64,000 nt of DNA from the NCBI GenBank assembly GCA_000499405.2, contig HG738139.1:10564616-10628615 (forward strand), in the 5' to 3' direction. Both the position numbers and the translations under genes were made by a program. How positions within the stretch are numbered: the stretch's first letter is position 1; every line of letters begins with the position of its first letter. This stretch comes from Onchocerca volvulus. Taxonomy: Eukaryota > Nematoda > Chromadorea > Rhabditida > Onchocercidae. A model generated the notes under the pieces. The model was not told the DNA's origin. It did no database searches and saw nothing but the letters and a program-made list of their open reading frames with translations. Positions 53,023 to 64,000 of the stretch are shown one piece after another.

Positions 53023-53624
53023 TCAATTTCGACGTCAATACTAACTTCTATATCTTTGATATCGATTATATTTCATAGCTTCTCTTATTATCCCACCCAA
53101 TTTGTCATACATTATATTTCTTCTTTCGTCTATTCGTCTGCCATTGAATAGTGTAGCGAGCTGTTTCGAAGACAATGAAAACCGAAGGGATAATTCGATT
53201 TTGATTAGGACTTCGAGATTTCCGAGAATTGGTGACGATTTCACCTAATTTCATTAATGAGCATATCTTATCATTCTTAGCATTTCTTCCGTAATGGTCG
53301 AACTACGTAGTGGTCGAACTATTCGATGTAATTTCGTAAATTTTGCTTGTATGTCATGATCAAGAAATTTTTATGATTTAATTTTATTTATCTTATTCCT
53401 TCGTTTTACGCAATTTCTCTCCACTTTATTTTATTATTTGGTATACTTTGCATTATTCCATAATTTATATGTTCTGTTCTGTATCACTGTATATATTTAC
53501 ATTTTTTTATTGCGTCATTTAATGTACCTCATGTTGTTTTATAATTTACATTTACCTCATCATTTGATGATTTTTACGTCATGCTATTATTTAAACATTG
53601 ATTTCAAATAAAAAAGGCATATTC

Positions 53625-53626
53625 AG
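53625..53626 (+). promoter_or_regulatory. Candidate trans-splice acceptor for RPN3
   Basis: GGCATATTCAG ends six bases before the ATG at 53633, a spacing typical of nematode spliced-leader addition. Its use is inferred. Confidence 0.5.
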
Positions 53627-53632
53627 GGAAAA

Positions 53633-56600
53633 ATGGTATCGAAGATGGAAATAGATGAACAAAAAGAGAATGTCAATGATGAGAAAGAAGAGAGTGGTGA
53701 CGCGAAAGGAGATGAAAAAGACGATACATCAAAGGTGGAGGATCCCGATGCTGCTATCGTAGAAAGTTAGTGTTGTATTGAATTAGGTACAGTAAAGAAA
53801 AAGTAGAAAAAAGAGGAAGAGATGTTATATTGAACGAATGAAGTGTTCAAATCTGGAAAGTAGAAAATATTTTACTGCCTTTTGGACTCGAAAGTTAGTT
53901 TAATAGAAAGTTATGTCATATGAAATGAACAAGAATCGACTTAGAAAGATTTTCTTTTTTTCTCTTTCTTTAGATGTATGACGAATAAATAATGAGATTT
54001 GTTATAAGTGTCACGACAAAAAAATCGCCTAAGATTTATTTTGGGGAGAAAATAGATGAGGACATTCACAAATGTTCCATTACATATTATTACGTAGCCA
54101 TATTTTGAATGTTGAACAATAGTTGAATCTGATGGAATAGCTTATAGTTGAATTCCTAATTTCTTTTTTTAAAAAAAAATGCAAAAAAAAACCAGCGAAA
54201 ACATAGCAGCAAGAACATAGCTAGAGCTATGATAGATGACATTTAAACATTTCATTGTTCCTAGAAGAAAATTTTATGGATTATCAAGAAATGCGATGCT
54301 TTGAAATTCTGCAGGTTAATTGCATTGATGCCTCATCAAGAAATGACTTCTAGGTTTGCGAGCATGGTGTTTACAGTTGGAAAAGGGTGAACTACATGTG
54401 CTCCCACGAATGATACAACTTTTACATAAAACTCGAAAACAGTTAAATGGAAATGTACTTAAAAAGCTGATTACTTCGCAATTGACGGCGTTACCTCTGA
54501 TCAAAGATCAACTCAGATCCTGGCTTCCGGCTACTCCAAGTATTTCTGGTCTCGTCCAACCGGTATACATATTTGTCGAATCAATCTATATATACATAGA
54601 TGTGCAGATTAGGTATTGCAAATTATAAACCGTAATGGAAGTCGTAACTATTTATGTTCCAGATGGAGGTGGATGTAAGCAAAGGTGGACGTTCACCACG
54701 ACCTCTCAGACGTTCAGGTATTCAACCATCTGTTGCTCCATCGCCAGAAGTAGAGCTTTATATCCACTTGCTTGTCTTGCTTTATCTTGTCGATCAGAAA
54801 AAACTAGAGGAAGCAGAAAAGGTGCCGTTTACCTGCCTTTTTTTTTTTCATGTGTCTAAAGTTCATAATTTTTTTCTTTTTTTTTTTTTTTTTTTTTTAA
54901 TGACAATTCTTATGTGGAATAAAATCAGCTTTGTTTTCTAGTGTGTGGAAACGCTAATTGCACGGATCGACTATCATGAAAAACGTTCGCTAGATTCCAT
55001 TGCAGCGAAAGCTTTCTTTTATTTATGTCTCATTTATGAAACAAAGAATAAACTCGACCAATTAAGAGCGTAAGTTTAGCAGCTAGAAAATTCAGAGACT
55101 TAAGATGGAACGAAAGGTAGTGAGTGTTATTTGAGTGTTTCGGATGCTTGATAGTTCAAGTTTGAAAGGGGAAACAATCAATCTTGAAATGATATTATTT
55201 AAATATGTTTAGGATTTTGTGAATTCTCATGAAGTATTAAATGCTTTTAGCTACTTGAATGGTCGTCTTCGGACAGCAACGCTTCGTCGGCAATACGATT
55301 CACAGGCAGTATTGATCGTCTGTCTTTTACGTGCCTATATGCTTGGAAAACATTACGAGGCTGCAGCTATGCTTGTTGCAAAAGTTAGCCATACATCTAT
55401 CGAATTTTGCTGTTTCATTCGCCATAGGAATAGTTCAGAGGGCAATCTAGTATTGATCACGTGAACAAAAATAATCTAAGGAAAGTAAAATGACAAAGAT
55501 TTCAGAAAAATTACAATGGATATAAATAGAGTTACTAAATCTTTGTGCTGAGCCGATATTTTCTTATTTTTTTCGAGTTTCAATTTTTCATAAAATATTA
55601 AAAAATGTTGTTTTTCTTTAAGGTAACATTTCCGGAAGCTGCATCGAATAATGACCTAGCGCGTTTTCTTTATTATCAAGGTCGAATCAAAGCAATGCAA
55701 TTAGATTATACTGCTGCCGCTGGTTATTTCATGCAAGCAATTCGTAAAGCTCCTCAAGATGCTGCTATAGGTTTCAAACAAAATGTGAGGATGCAGTTTT
55801 TTTTTTCAATTTAATGAAATAAAAATAGAAAGACAAAAAACCGAAAATTTCTCAAATTAATTAAAATTAAAAAAAAAAATTTTTTTTGTAAAATCTCCAA
55901 TGAATTTCTTGTTCCGAAATATCCAAGTTAATCAATTTATCGCTTGAAACAAATATTTATAGGTACAAAAATGGATTGTTGTGATTAGTTTATTGCAAGG
56001 TGAAATCCCAGAACGATCCGTGTTTCGCATGCCAATTCATCGGAAAACTTTAGCACCGTATCTCGAACTTACTCAAGGTGATTTTTCAGTAGTAGCTTGG
56101 GTTTGGAGTAGTTATGACCCCAAATGTGTTCTGAATTCCAGAAGTTTCTAATTTAACATTTAAGCTTATATTATTATTCAGGAATTTTTGCAACATTTTT
56201 GAGAAAAGTGTTTGATAAACAGTTTGATTCAATAATCATGACCTAAAATGAATTTAAAATGTTGTAGAAATATCATAAAAATTCGTTAAATTGAATTTAT
56301 ATTATTTTTAGCTGTTCGTTTGGGTGATTTATTATTGTTCAACAAAGTGCTGAATAAGCATGCAAAGCTTGTTTTTGAGCCTGATGAAACTTTAACATTG
56401 ATTGTCCGTCTTCGGCAAAACGTTATTAAAACAGCATTACGCCAGATTAGTACTGCTTATTCTTGTATATCGATCAAAGATATCTGCAAAAAACTGCTTT
56501 TGAATACCGATCAAGAAGCCGAATATTTGGTAGCTAAAGTATGTTTGGATTATTTTCATGTTTTTGAAATTTTTCTTTAAATTTTAAACTATTATGGAAT

Positions 56601-57350
56601 TCGATTTTGCTGATCCATGTCATTACCGAGTAATTACAGGCAATCAAAGATGGTGGTATTGAAGCAGCGATTACATTTGATTCGCAGAATTCATCTGAGA
56701 GATATATGCAATCAAAAGAAACAGAAGACGTTTATCGTACCACGGAACCGCAAACGCATTTTGATACTCGTATTCGGTAAGAAATCATTGCTGATGGTTT
56801 GAAATAAATAAAGGACTTTTTAGTACTGAAAAATCTCCGAAGTCCGTTTTCATTATTTTCCCAGTCAGAAACATTAAATATGGTGGCGCACAATTAGATT
56901 GCGAGAACATTTTCATAACTCTCTTGGTAGTATTATTTGTTGCATCAGTCAATTATTTCTTATTCAAATATATTTTTTGGGATTTAATTTGAATTCAACT
57001 TATTTATTTGGTGAAGAAGTAATTTAAAAAATAGTCTTTGAATATATTTAGATTAGAATTTGATAGTTCTTTTCATAATCTAATGGCCATACCTTTACAG
57101 TTACTGCTTGGAGTTGCACAATCAAGCAGTGAAAGCGTTACGTTACCCTCCAACAACGGGTAAAGGTGTTGTTGAATCAATTGAGGAGCAAAGAGAGCGT
57201 GAACAGCAGGTAAAATTTATTTTACTGGTAAATTACTGTTTGAATATTATAGAAGTAAATTGTAAGATGATGAACAGGTAAACTTAATGCCTTTTTCAGG
57301 AATTGGAATTTGCGAAAGAGATGGCTGAGGAAGATGATGATGACTTTTGA
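53633..57350 (+). CDS. rpn-3: 26S proteasome non-ATPase regulatory subunit 3 (RPN3)
   Basis: Exons 53633-53765, 54354-54562, 54663-54821, 54942-55069, 55251-55383, 55623-55784, 55963-56077, 56312-56538, 56640-56776, 57101-57209 and 57300-57350 total 1563 nt, 520 aa (human PSMD3 is about 534), all in phase. The first exon is an acidic tail (EENVNDEKEESGD-like). Helical TPR-like repeats follow: LNGRLRTATLRRQYD, RFLYYQGRIKAMQLDY, IRKAPQDAAIGFKQN. The PCI domain is at about 300-450 (AVRLGDLLLFNKVL, LIVRLRQNVIKTALRQIS, EAEYLVAKAIKDGGIEA). The C-terminus EFAKEMAEEDDDDF is diagnostic. RPN3 is a scaffold of the proteasome lid that receives ubiquitinated substrates. For exon 4 to 5, the acceptor after 55250 was chosen over one near 55212, because the latter reads straight into a stop. 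Confidence 0.96.
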
Positions 57351-57991
57351 ATAATTATTTTATAATTGTTTTGGATTTCATCTATATTAAATAAAAATTC
57401 ATGTTTGAATAAATTAATATGGAATATCACTTATGTCATTGTCGCTAGTTTTCATCAACTCGTATCGGAATACATGGAGATCGTTTTTACAACAATATAA
57501 TATGTAGTGAAATCAGCAAAAAATAATGTGGGATTGGAGGAATAGAAGATCGAGTTATGAATTAAAATACTCGAGAAATCTACGGAATAGACTGGGAGGA
57601 ACATGATTTGTGAAATCATGTGTATTTAATTAGACTATTTTGAAGATAAAAATGTAAAGAAAAAAAGTTTTTACTAGTACCTGGAAATTCTGAAATCTAT
57701 ATGTTAGTGGAGTGGACTGCGGTGGAATGGTCTGAAATTTCGTGGGTTCTAGAATTATTGATAAGATCAAAGTTTTCATTATCAGGAATTTCTAAATGAA
57801 GTTCTTTACAACGATTTAAGTCATAATCCTACGACTTATAGTTTTCTTCCTTATTTCTAATACGATCATTAATCTCTTAATTCTTTATGCATTTTTTTCT
57901 TTGCGCTTGCGCTACTTTCTATAAAGTTTATTTCGGCGACTTATTATGACCAATTCTTTTAAACATTTTCTTCTGCAATTATAGCCGTTTT
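57351..57991. other. Spacer between RPN3 and the bL32m gene
   Basis: An AATAAA-type signal (near 57390-57395) follows the RPN3 stop, suggesting its cleavage site. An ATTATAG acceptor ends at 57984, seven bases before the next ATG, and may receive a spliced leader. Both genes are on the same strand 641 bases apart, so a shared transcript is possible but unproven. Confidence 0.5.
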
Positions 57992-59188
57992 ATGCAACGT
58001 TTCAAACTATACCTTATTCGATACTGTGCATGGATCCGGTATGGCGAGGAATTACAACCAACATTTGCGCTTTGTGGTGATACTACGCCACGAAATAATG
58101 ATGATGTTGGACAGTTATGGGATGTTCAGGATATCATCGAGAAGTCTCGATTCGTTTGGGGTGTCCCGAAAATTAGAACTTGTCAAGGTTTATTAAATTT
58201 ACTCAGTCTCCTTTTTACTCAATCTCTTTTTTCATCCAGAAATTTCTTAATTGAAGCAAGGAAGTGAACTCAGGAATGAAAGGCATGAATTGTTTAGTTA
58301 ACAAAGTAGTCGACCTATATATCTTTTACTTATTTAATTTGATTTCAGCAAAGAAAGTAACCCGTAAATTTGATATGCATAGAACGTTAGAGATCAAAAA
58401 GAAATTGGTAATATGCCATATTTGCGGCAGTTATCATGATTACGGCAAAATATGCGGTAATGTTTTTTTTTTTTTTGTTTGAAAGGAGGAAGTTTTAGAA
58501 TTGTGATGAAATTCAATAAATTATTAGAATAAGATATTTCTGGAGATTTTGTATTCTCAAAACTGTTCTCATTTGAAAACATCCTTGATAGCTATCCTTT
58601 TTAAGTAAAAAAAAAATATCAGTAAAGATGCTACCAATAGCATTTATTAATGTTTCATGATTTGTGATATTAAACCATCTCATTTAAATAAGTCATAACA
58701 TGTGAGTTAGGACGCTGGAATATGATGGCAAGAAAAATATCTGGAAAAGCTCTCACCCAAATATAATTGATAGAAACACAGAAATCGTATTCGATGTTTT
58801 TTTTTTTTTCCTTTTTTAATGGAATCAATTCAGATTTGGATAATTTTAAAGCTGTTTGATCCATATAATTTATGAAGCAGAATTAAACAGTAATTTAAAA
58901 TTTCACTTTAATTGAATTGCAGCAAATTGTTATAAGAAAGTACAGGAACTAACCAACTTGATGAAATCGAAAATTATGGCCTACAATCCGTATATTGGAG
59001 AAAAGCAGTCAACAAATGTGAAATTTGAGGATGATCCACGCCCCTCGAGTGAAACACACCAAGATGATGAAGATATAAAAGCTTCGATCGATCAAACAGA
59101 TAGAGAACGGATTGTTGAGTTAGGAATTCCACGGCCGACATGGTTTAAACCCAAATTTGTAGACAATTCCGTTTCCAATAAACAATAA
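57992..59188 (+). CDS. mrpl-32: Mitochondrial large-subunit ribosomal protein bL32m
   Basis: Exons 57992-58187, 58349-58456 and 58923-59188 give 189 aa (human MRPL32 is 188). The N-terminus (QRFKLYLIRYCAWIRYG) is basic and hydrophobic, as expected for an import signal. The bL32 core follows: VWGVPKIRT, CQAKKVTRK and a zinc knuckle CHICGSYHDYGKICANC with the C-x2-C...C-x2-C spacing, then YKKV and a tail with ERIVELGIPRPTWF, matching the human ending (ERDRKRPSWF). It belongs to the mitoribosome 50S-type subunit near the peptidyl-transferase region. In other species the precursor is matured by the m-AAA protease, so a similar step is possible here. Confidence 0.92.
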
Positions 59189-60322
59189 AGATGATGGAAA
59201 AAATACATAGATATAAGTTGTTGATGTATTACTATATTCCCAAACGAATAGAATACACCGGTAAAAGCTGTTCACTCAAACATCCCAATAATTTTTTTTA
59301 AAAATAAAGTGTATAATTTTGCAGCTAGTGCAAAGAAAATTCCTGGATCAAAACTCGAATTGACAGACTTATTTTTGGCATCTTTATTTCGACATATTTC
59401 AGGGTCATATTGTTTTGATTGTGGTTGCTGAGACTGCCTGGTCTTTAATGTATTTCCCGGTTTAATTATGATACATCCTAAACCGAAATTAACTATTTTG
59501 TACAGTTTTTTATAAGCGAGCACTTCATATGATGTTCATTTATCGAACTGATTGTTGTTATGAATTGTTTCATCTTTTCAATATTTTTCATTGAGCCGAA
59601 ATTTCTATGAAATTTGCGACGAAGCTGAACATATATCACTATGCTTTACTAAAAAAATCGTTAAAAGTCAAATAATGCGCAAGGTAAAATACACAGCAAC
59701 CAATGCACCTAATAGTAGTAATAAATATAAAACAATTATATATGAGAAAAGAGAGAGCAAAATCTGTTTTAAGTACAAACCCTTAGTTAATAACAATAAT
59801 AAGGATGATAATACTGATTTGTGGAATCATATCACAATGATTAAACAGATCTCAGTAACAACACTACTCACTGCAATACCACAGAAATATCACATGTTAA
59901 AAGCATTGATAGAAATAGTCACTAAAATATGATCAACTAACGTTAATCATCAGCTTTTTATATAATATATCAAATTTACTAACAGACTAAGCCAAAGTGA
60001 AAACGTCCTCTTTCTGAGCAATGGAACAAACGATAAATATCGATAAATGTCGTCTTTAACATTTCTAGAGACTCTAAAAGTCTATCTTCTATGGTAATTT
60101 TTCATTTACAATGAAATTTTGAACAATTTCGATCTCAAAGTAATTATCGGAGAACGAATTCATGCAACAATGATAGCAAAATGTTAACAGAGGTCCCTGA
60201 AATGAAAGCATTAATTCAAAGTACAATCAATATGATAGTATCAATAAGATTAGGAGAAAAAAAAGAGAGGCATGAAAAATGTACAGAAGAATTTATCTCA
60301 GCATCATCTGATGGATGGTAAT
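59189..60322. other. Convergent spacer (bL32m and KSR 3' ends)
   Basis: Two modest open frames occur: plus 59591-59932 (opens at TTG; Asn/Lys/Ile-rich) and minus 59523-59272 (opens at GTG). Neither has an in-frame upstream splice partner or recognised similarity. I treat both as chance or UTR. Confidence 0.5.
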
Positions 60323-63300
60323 TCAAAAAACAGATTCATAGCTTCGCGAGACAGGAAATGAAGGGCTGCGTGCGAGCCGTTTTTTCGGAAGTCTTTCTAG
60401 CATTACCGAGATATCCTGGAACGTTGGTCTTTCTTTTGCTGCATAATTCCAGCACTGGATTAGAATATTCTAAAACACAGTCTCTCATTTCTCTTGAATA
60501 CTTCAACGTGAATTAATGGAAATTTTTGGCTTTCGAAAAGTTTAACCTATTATTTCAATTTAATTACCGACCTTAACTTCCCGAGGACCAGAGATATTAC
60601 CAAGAGGTGTTTTGAAGCCGGATCCAACTTTCCAAATAACAATATCCGGATGCAGTTCTTGGAACGGAAAACGATATGTCGTTAGTTCATACCAGATGGT
60701 CCTAAAAGCATATTGTTAATGTAAATTCTTTACAAGTGAAGGACGACAGAGTTCATAAATTTTCTTAAAAAACATTCAAACATACCCGAATGCGTAAACA
60801 TCACTATTTTCGGTGAATGGCAATTGAATTAGTTGGGACGATAACGTTTTGATTAGCTCCGGAGCAACATAAGAGAGCCAATATTGTGGAACAATTAGTG
60901 TATGATCCCTTAATCAATCCAACTTTTTTTTCTCTTTTTTTTTTTTTTGCAACTTCAATTATAACATTAGCCTGGTTTCATGCTAAGAAATTCCAGCGCT
61001 CTAGATAAAATTAGTCTGTCATAAAATTCTTTCAGAAATCCAAGTTTTAAGCATTGTCTAACCTGAAGCGTCCATAAAAAGATCATATTATAAGGAACTT
61101 ATCCAAAATATCAGCTAAACTGATAAGAAATTCATTCAACATTAACTTTCAACTTTAGCTTTCTGCTTAAATCCGTAATAAATAAATGAATGAATAAAAT
61201 TACCTCTCTGGTTGACCAAGTCGTTTCATATTAAAAAGGCCAAAATCGGTGAGAACGATACGATTTCTACTCTCCACAAAAATATTTTTCGTTCGTAGAT
61301 CTTTGTGAATAATTTTTTTTGTATGCAAATAAGATACACCCTAAATATGTTTGAAGTTTTAATCAAAGTAAAATTTAATTTCAAGAAATCTTTATAGTCA
61401 TTCGATTAAACAGTTTCATAATTAGAGGTTTACCTGACATATTTGTGTAGCAAAATGCACGATCTCAGTGCAATCAAATTTTTCGTAATGGTCATGAAGT
61501 AACTGATGCAGCGATCGACCTTTACAATAATGCATAACAATACCTAACTTATGCTGATCAAAAGTATAACCCAAAAAGAGCACTATATTGTCATGTCGTG
61601 TATTCTTGAACGATGCAACTTCCACCTATAAAAAACTATATTTTCGTAGGGAACATCCAAAAGCCTTATTTCCTTAGAATATTCAAAAACTTGGTAAGCT
61701 CAATTTTCTAAAAGAACACTGATTAAAATGATATCGAGAAAGTATATGCATTCCCTCATTACTCTAATTTAAATTAAAAAGAGAAACATTATGTTTCTGC
61801 CAACTTCTTGAGAATTTTCCATTATTAAACGTCGAGAAAGAAAACTTAAAAATCTTCTGTTCCTGTAACTCCCCAAAAACTAAAGTGCAGGAAAAGTGAA
61901 GGATACTGACAGCAACTTAGAGAAATTACTTTGAAAGCTTCTAACTGCTTTTCTTCATCCACATGATCCATATTCAGCAATTTTACTGCTACATCACCAT
62001 ACCAATTTGCTTTATGTACCTTGAAAAACAATAATTTATTTGCAATATTTTTTATAATTTTATATTCTTTGTTTTCCGTCCATCATTTTTTTTTCCTTCA
62101 AATTGATATGCCGCTCTAAAACACAAAAACATCAAACTAAGGAGTTTTTTCCGAAATATGACTGATTATTTTAGACAAATTATGACTATAATGGTCACAC
62201 TGATGGCTTACTAAAGATTTAAGATCTTGCGTACAACTGCACCCATAAAAGTATTTCAACTCACTGCAATTTCAACTGAAAATTTTCAAATGACTTAATT
62301 TTGCGATCTACATACAAAAAAAGACAACAAATACATACCGTTTAGTCAAAATCTTGCTTTACTTACGAGGAAAAGAAGAATAGGATAATATCTGAACAAG
62401 TAATTGTTCTAGCAAATGAAAAATTATTCATTTAAAACTGGAGAATGAAAAATCCATACATATAATCAATCTTAGCATCATATTTTATTCATCATTAATA
62501 AGAAGGCAGCAATCATCAAGTACCTCCCCAAAACGTCCTTTCCCAATCAAACTTTGTTTCTTGAATTCAATTTGATTGAATGGAATAGTGAAATCATTCC
62601 AGCTATTTGGTATCCTAATCGTTCCATTACTCCATCTATCTCGATTTAATGAGCAACCCGAAGTGGGACTTAACTTTAAACTGTCCAATTCTTCCTGAAA
62701 ATGATATAAAATTTTTAATTCCTACTGATTACCTTAAAAAATCGAATTGACATAAACAAACAAAAGAAAAAAGATCTAACTCGATTATCAGAATTGCCAC
62801 CACTGCTTCCCACTGAGTCAATGAATAAAGTACCTTCGGAACCTTCTGAACCACCAAGAATAATGGTACCACCAGAATTCACTGTACAGTCTGAGCCTTC
62901 AGATGAAATTAATCGTTGTTGTTCACTGAAGACACCATACAAACTAATTTAATACATAAGAAAATGCATTCAAAACTCCAACTTATTCAATTTCATTCTC
63001 TTGTCGCAAACAACGATAATACAGTGATGACTTAGTATAACGGCTGATATGGGATATAAAAGGAAACTCCTATTATTTAAAATTTAATTAAATTTTATAT
63101 TCCTAAATTTACTATTGATTTGTTAAATGTGAAGTGAATAAAACGGTTTGAAGAGTTCAGGAGAACATTTCTTCACTAATTTTAACCTTCTCAATGAATT
63201 AATTTATGGTTTATAATATTTTCTAATCTTCTAGAAAAAAGGAAATTTCGTAATTTCAAAATCAAATTCGCTTCAGCAGTAAAAAATTACAATTGCTGTT

Positions 63301-64000
63301 GATTTACCTGCCACCACTTTCCACAACAATATCAGGCAATTCAGGAACTGATTCCGGAAAGTCAAAATTACTTCTATACGATGAAGGAGGTGCTGACGGC
63401 AATAAGAATGGACTAGACGCTGGAAGCGTGGCTGCAAAAACTTAAAATTTTCTAAAATTTTGACAAACCTTAAAATGGCGTGAAAAAAAATGACATATTC
63501 ATATCAGCAAAATTAGAATGTGCTACGACACTGTCCCAGTTGTCATTATGGAGATTATCTTTAGTATTCTTGGTTTTGTTTGAGACTTTTCTTGAAACAA
63601 TAATCCTTTTTATTTGTTTTTTAAGCTTACTTTGATTGATTGGTCGTTTGAAAAAAATCGATGATTTACAGCTATTTTAGCTATTTTATGTCTCATTAAA
63701 ACCTATTTTCTCGAAAGGAATTGTATTTCAACTTATAATACACAAGATATAAAAACTAATAGATATTATTTAAAATATGTCCGATTTATATTTATTGAGT
63801 TGATTTTCTCAAACGATTTTTTTCAAAAACAAAACAGAGCAACTAGAAATCCTCAGGACATTAAATCACACAGATGAAAAGTAAAGTTATTACTTACCAG
63901 AATACATAGCTGGAAAAGCTGGTGTTGAAGGTGCAGAACTGTTTGTACTCGATGAACTATCTATGGGATCGAAAGGAAATACCTGCTGCGATGAAGCTGT
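60323..64000 (-). CDS. ksr: Kinase suppressor of Ras (KSR), C-terminal part
   Basis: Exons 5'->3': edge-63898, 63431-63308, 62925-62781, 62694-62524, 62019-61930, 61625-61434, 61340-61204, 60908-60786, 60701-60572 and 60469-60323. This gives 454 visible residues; the CA1 and C1 regions lie beyond 64000. A Ser/Thr/Pro-rich CA4-like segment contains FDFP, an FxFP (DEF) ERK-docking match. The kinase domain shows GKGRFGEVHKA, VAVKLL with the ATP-site Lys, ASFKNTRHDNIVLFLG, CKGRSLH, HKDLRTKNIF (the KSR signature HKD instead of HRD), TDFGLF, YVAPEL and SDVYAFGTIWYEL. It ends LPKKRLARSPSFP...SYESVF, almost as in Drosophila KSR. KSR scaffolds RAF, MEK and ERK and allosterically activates RAF at the membrane. 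Mammalian KSR has Arg at the ATP-site Lys; this protein keeps Lys, as I recall invertebrate KSRs do. Confidence 0.93.

Larger units (their letters stand above)
52794..53632. promoter_or_regulatory. Shared divergent promoter region, GARS / RPN3
   Basis: 839 bases lie between the upstream GARS start and the RPN3 start on opposite strands, so both promoters must lie here, apart from a possible internal cytosolic GARS start. A hexanucleotide-like run of (C/G)GAGTT and CAAGTT occurs at 52985-53022. No TATA or known motif is claimed. Confidence 0.5.

Noticed and set aside
59591..59932. 113-codon plus-strand frame
   Set aside because: No ATG at its opening, Asn/Lys/Ile composition of AT-rich noncoding DNA, and no splice partner; kept only as a remark in the spacer entry.

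Overview
This is AT-rich nuclear DNA of a metazoan with many short exons. Nearly all introns fit GT...(T)TTCAG or TAG. Small exons, strong acceptors a few bases before several start codons, ubiquitous A/T homopolymers, a cuticlin-like ZP protein and closest recalled matches to animal proteins together suggest a nematode. Filarial (Spirurina) is my best guess, but no species-diagnostic repeat was seen. There are no bacterial genes, rRNA, convincing tRNA or CRISPR.

Layout: (1) minus strand, 1-8328: a TBC1D12/14-type Rab GAP whose C-terminus runs off the left edge and whose first exon is not found. (2) 8329-14270: a 5.9-kb spacer of microsatellites and homopolymers. (3) plus, 14271-22269: a lipid-transfer protein with TM, SMP, C2 and C1 domains (TMEM24/C2CD2L-like), 21 exons, 870 aa. 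(4) 22270-25536: a repeat-rich spacer with decayed repeats and a 27-bp minisatellite. (5) plus, 25537-38499: PRP19 spliceosomal E3 ligase, a possible tiny ORF, a SENP/ULP1 SUMO protease and a mitochondrial ornithine carrier in a row. (6) plus, 40712-46629: a ZP-domain membrane protein. (7) minus, 47620-52793: glycyl-tRNA synthetase with a separate 5' exon that reads as a mitochondrial presequence. (8) plus, 53633-59188: proteasome subunit RPN3, then mitochondrial ribosomal protein bL32m. (9) minus, 60323 to the right edge: KSR, the Ras-pathway kinase scaffold, missing its N-terminus.

Gene models were built by hand by tracing splice sites and codon phase. Eight reconstructed coding chains keep one frame throughout: TBC, SMP, PRP19, ULP, ORNT, GARS, RPN3 and MRPL32. 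The visible part of KSR does too. The ZP gene has one unresolved join. Most genes are housekeeping. I found no convincing undescribed system. The most interesting items are the SMP-C2-C1 architecture with a possible alternative last exon, the two-start GlyRS, a ~200-bp foldback element inside a TBC intron, and compact repeats in the spacers. Boundaries may be off by a base or two where two splice sites compete.
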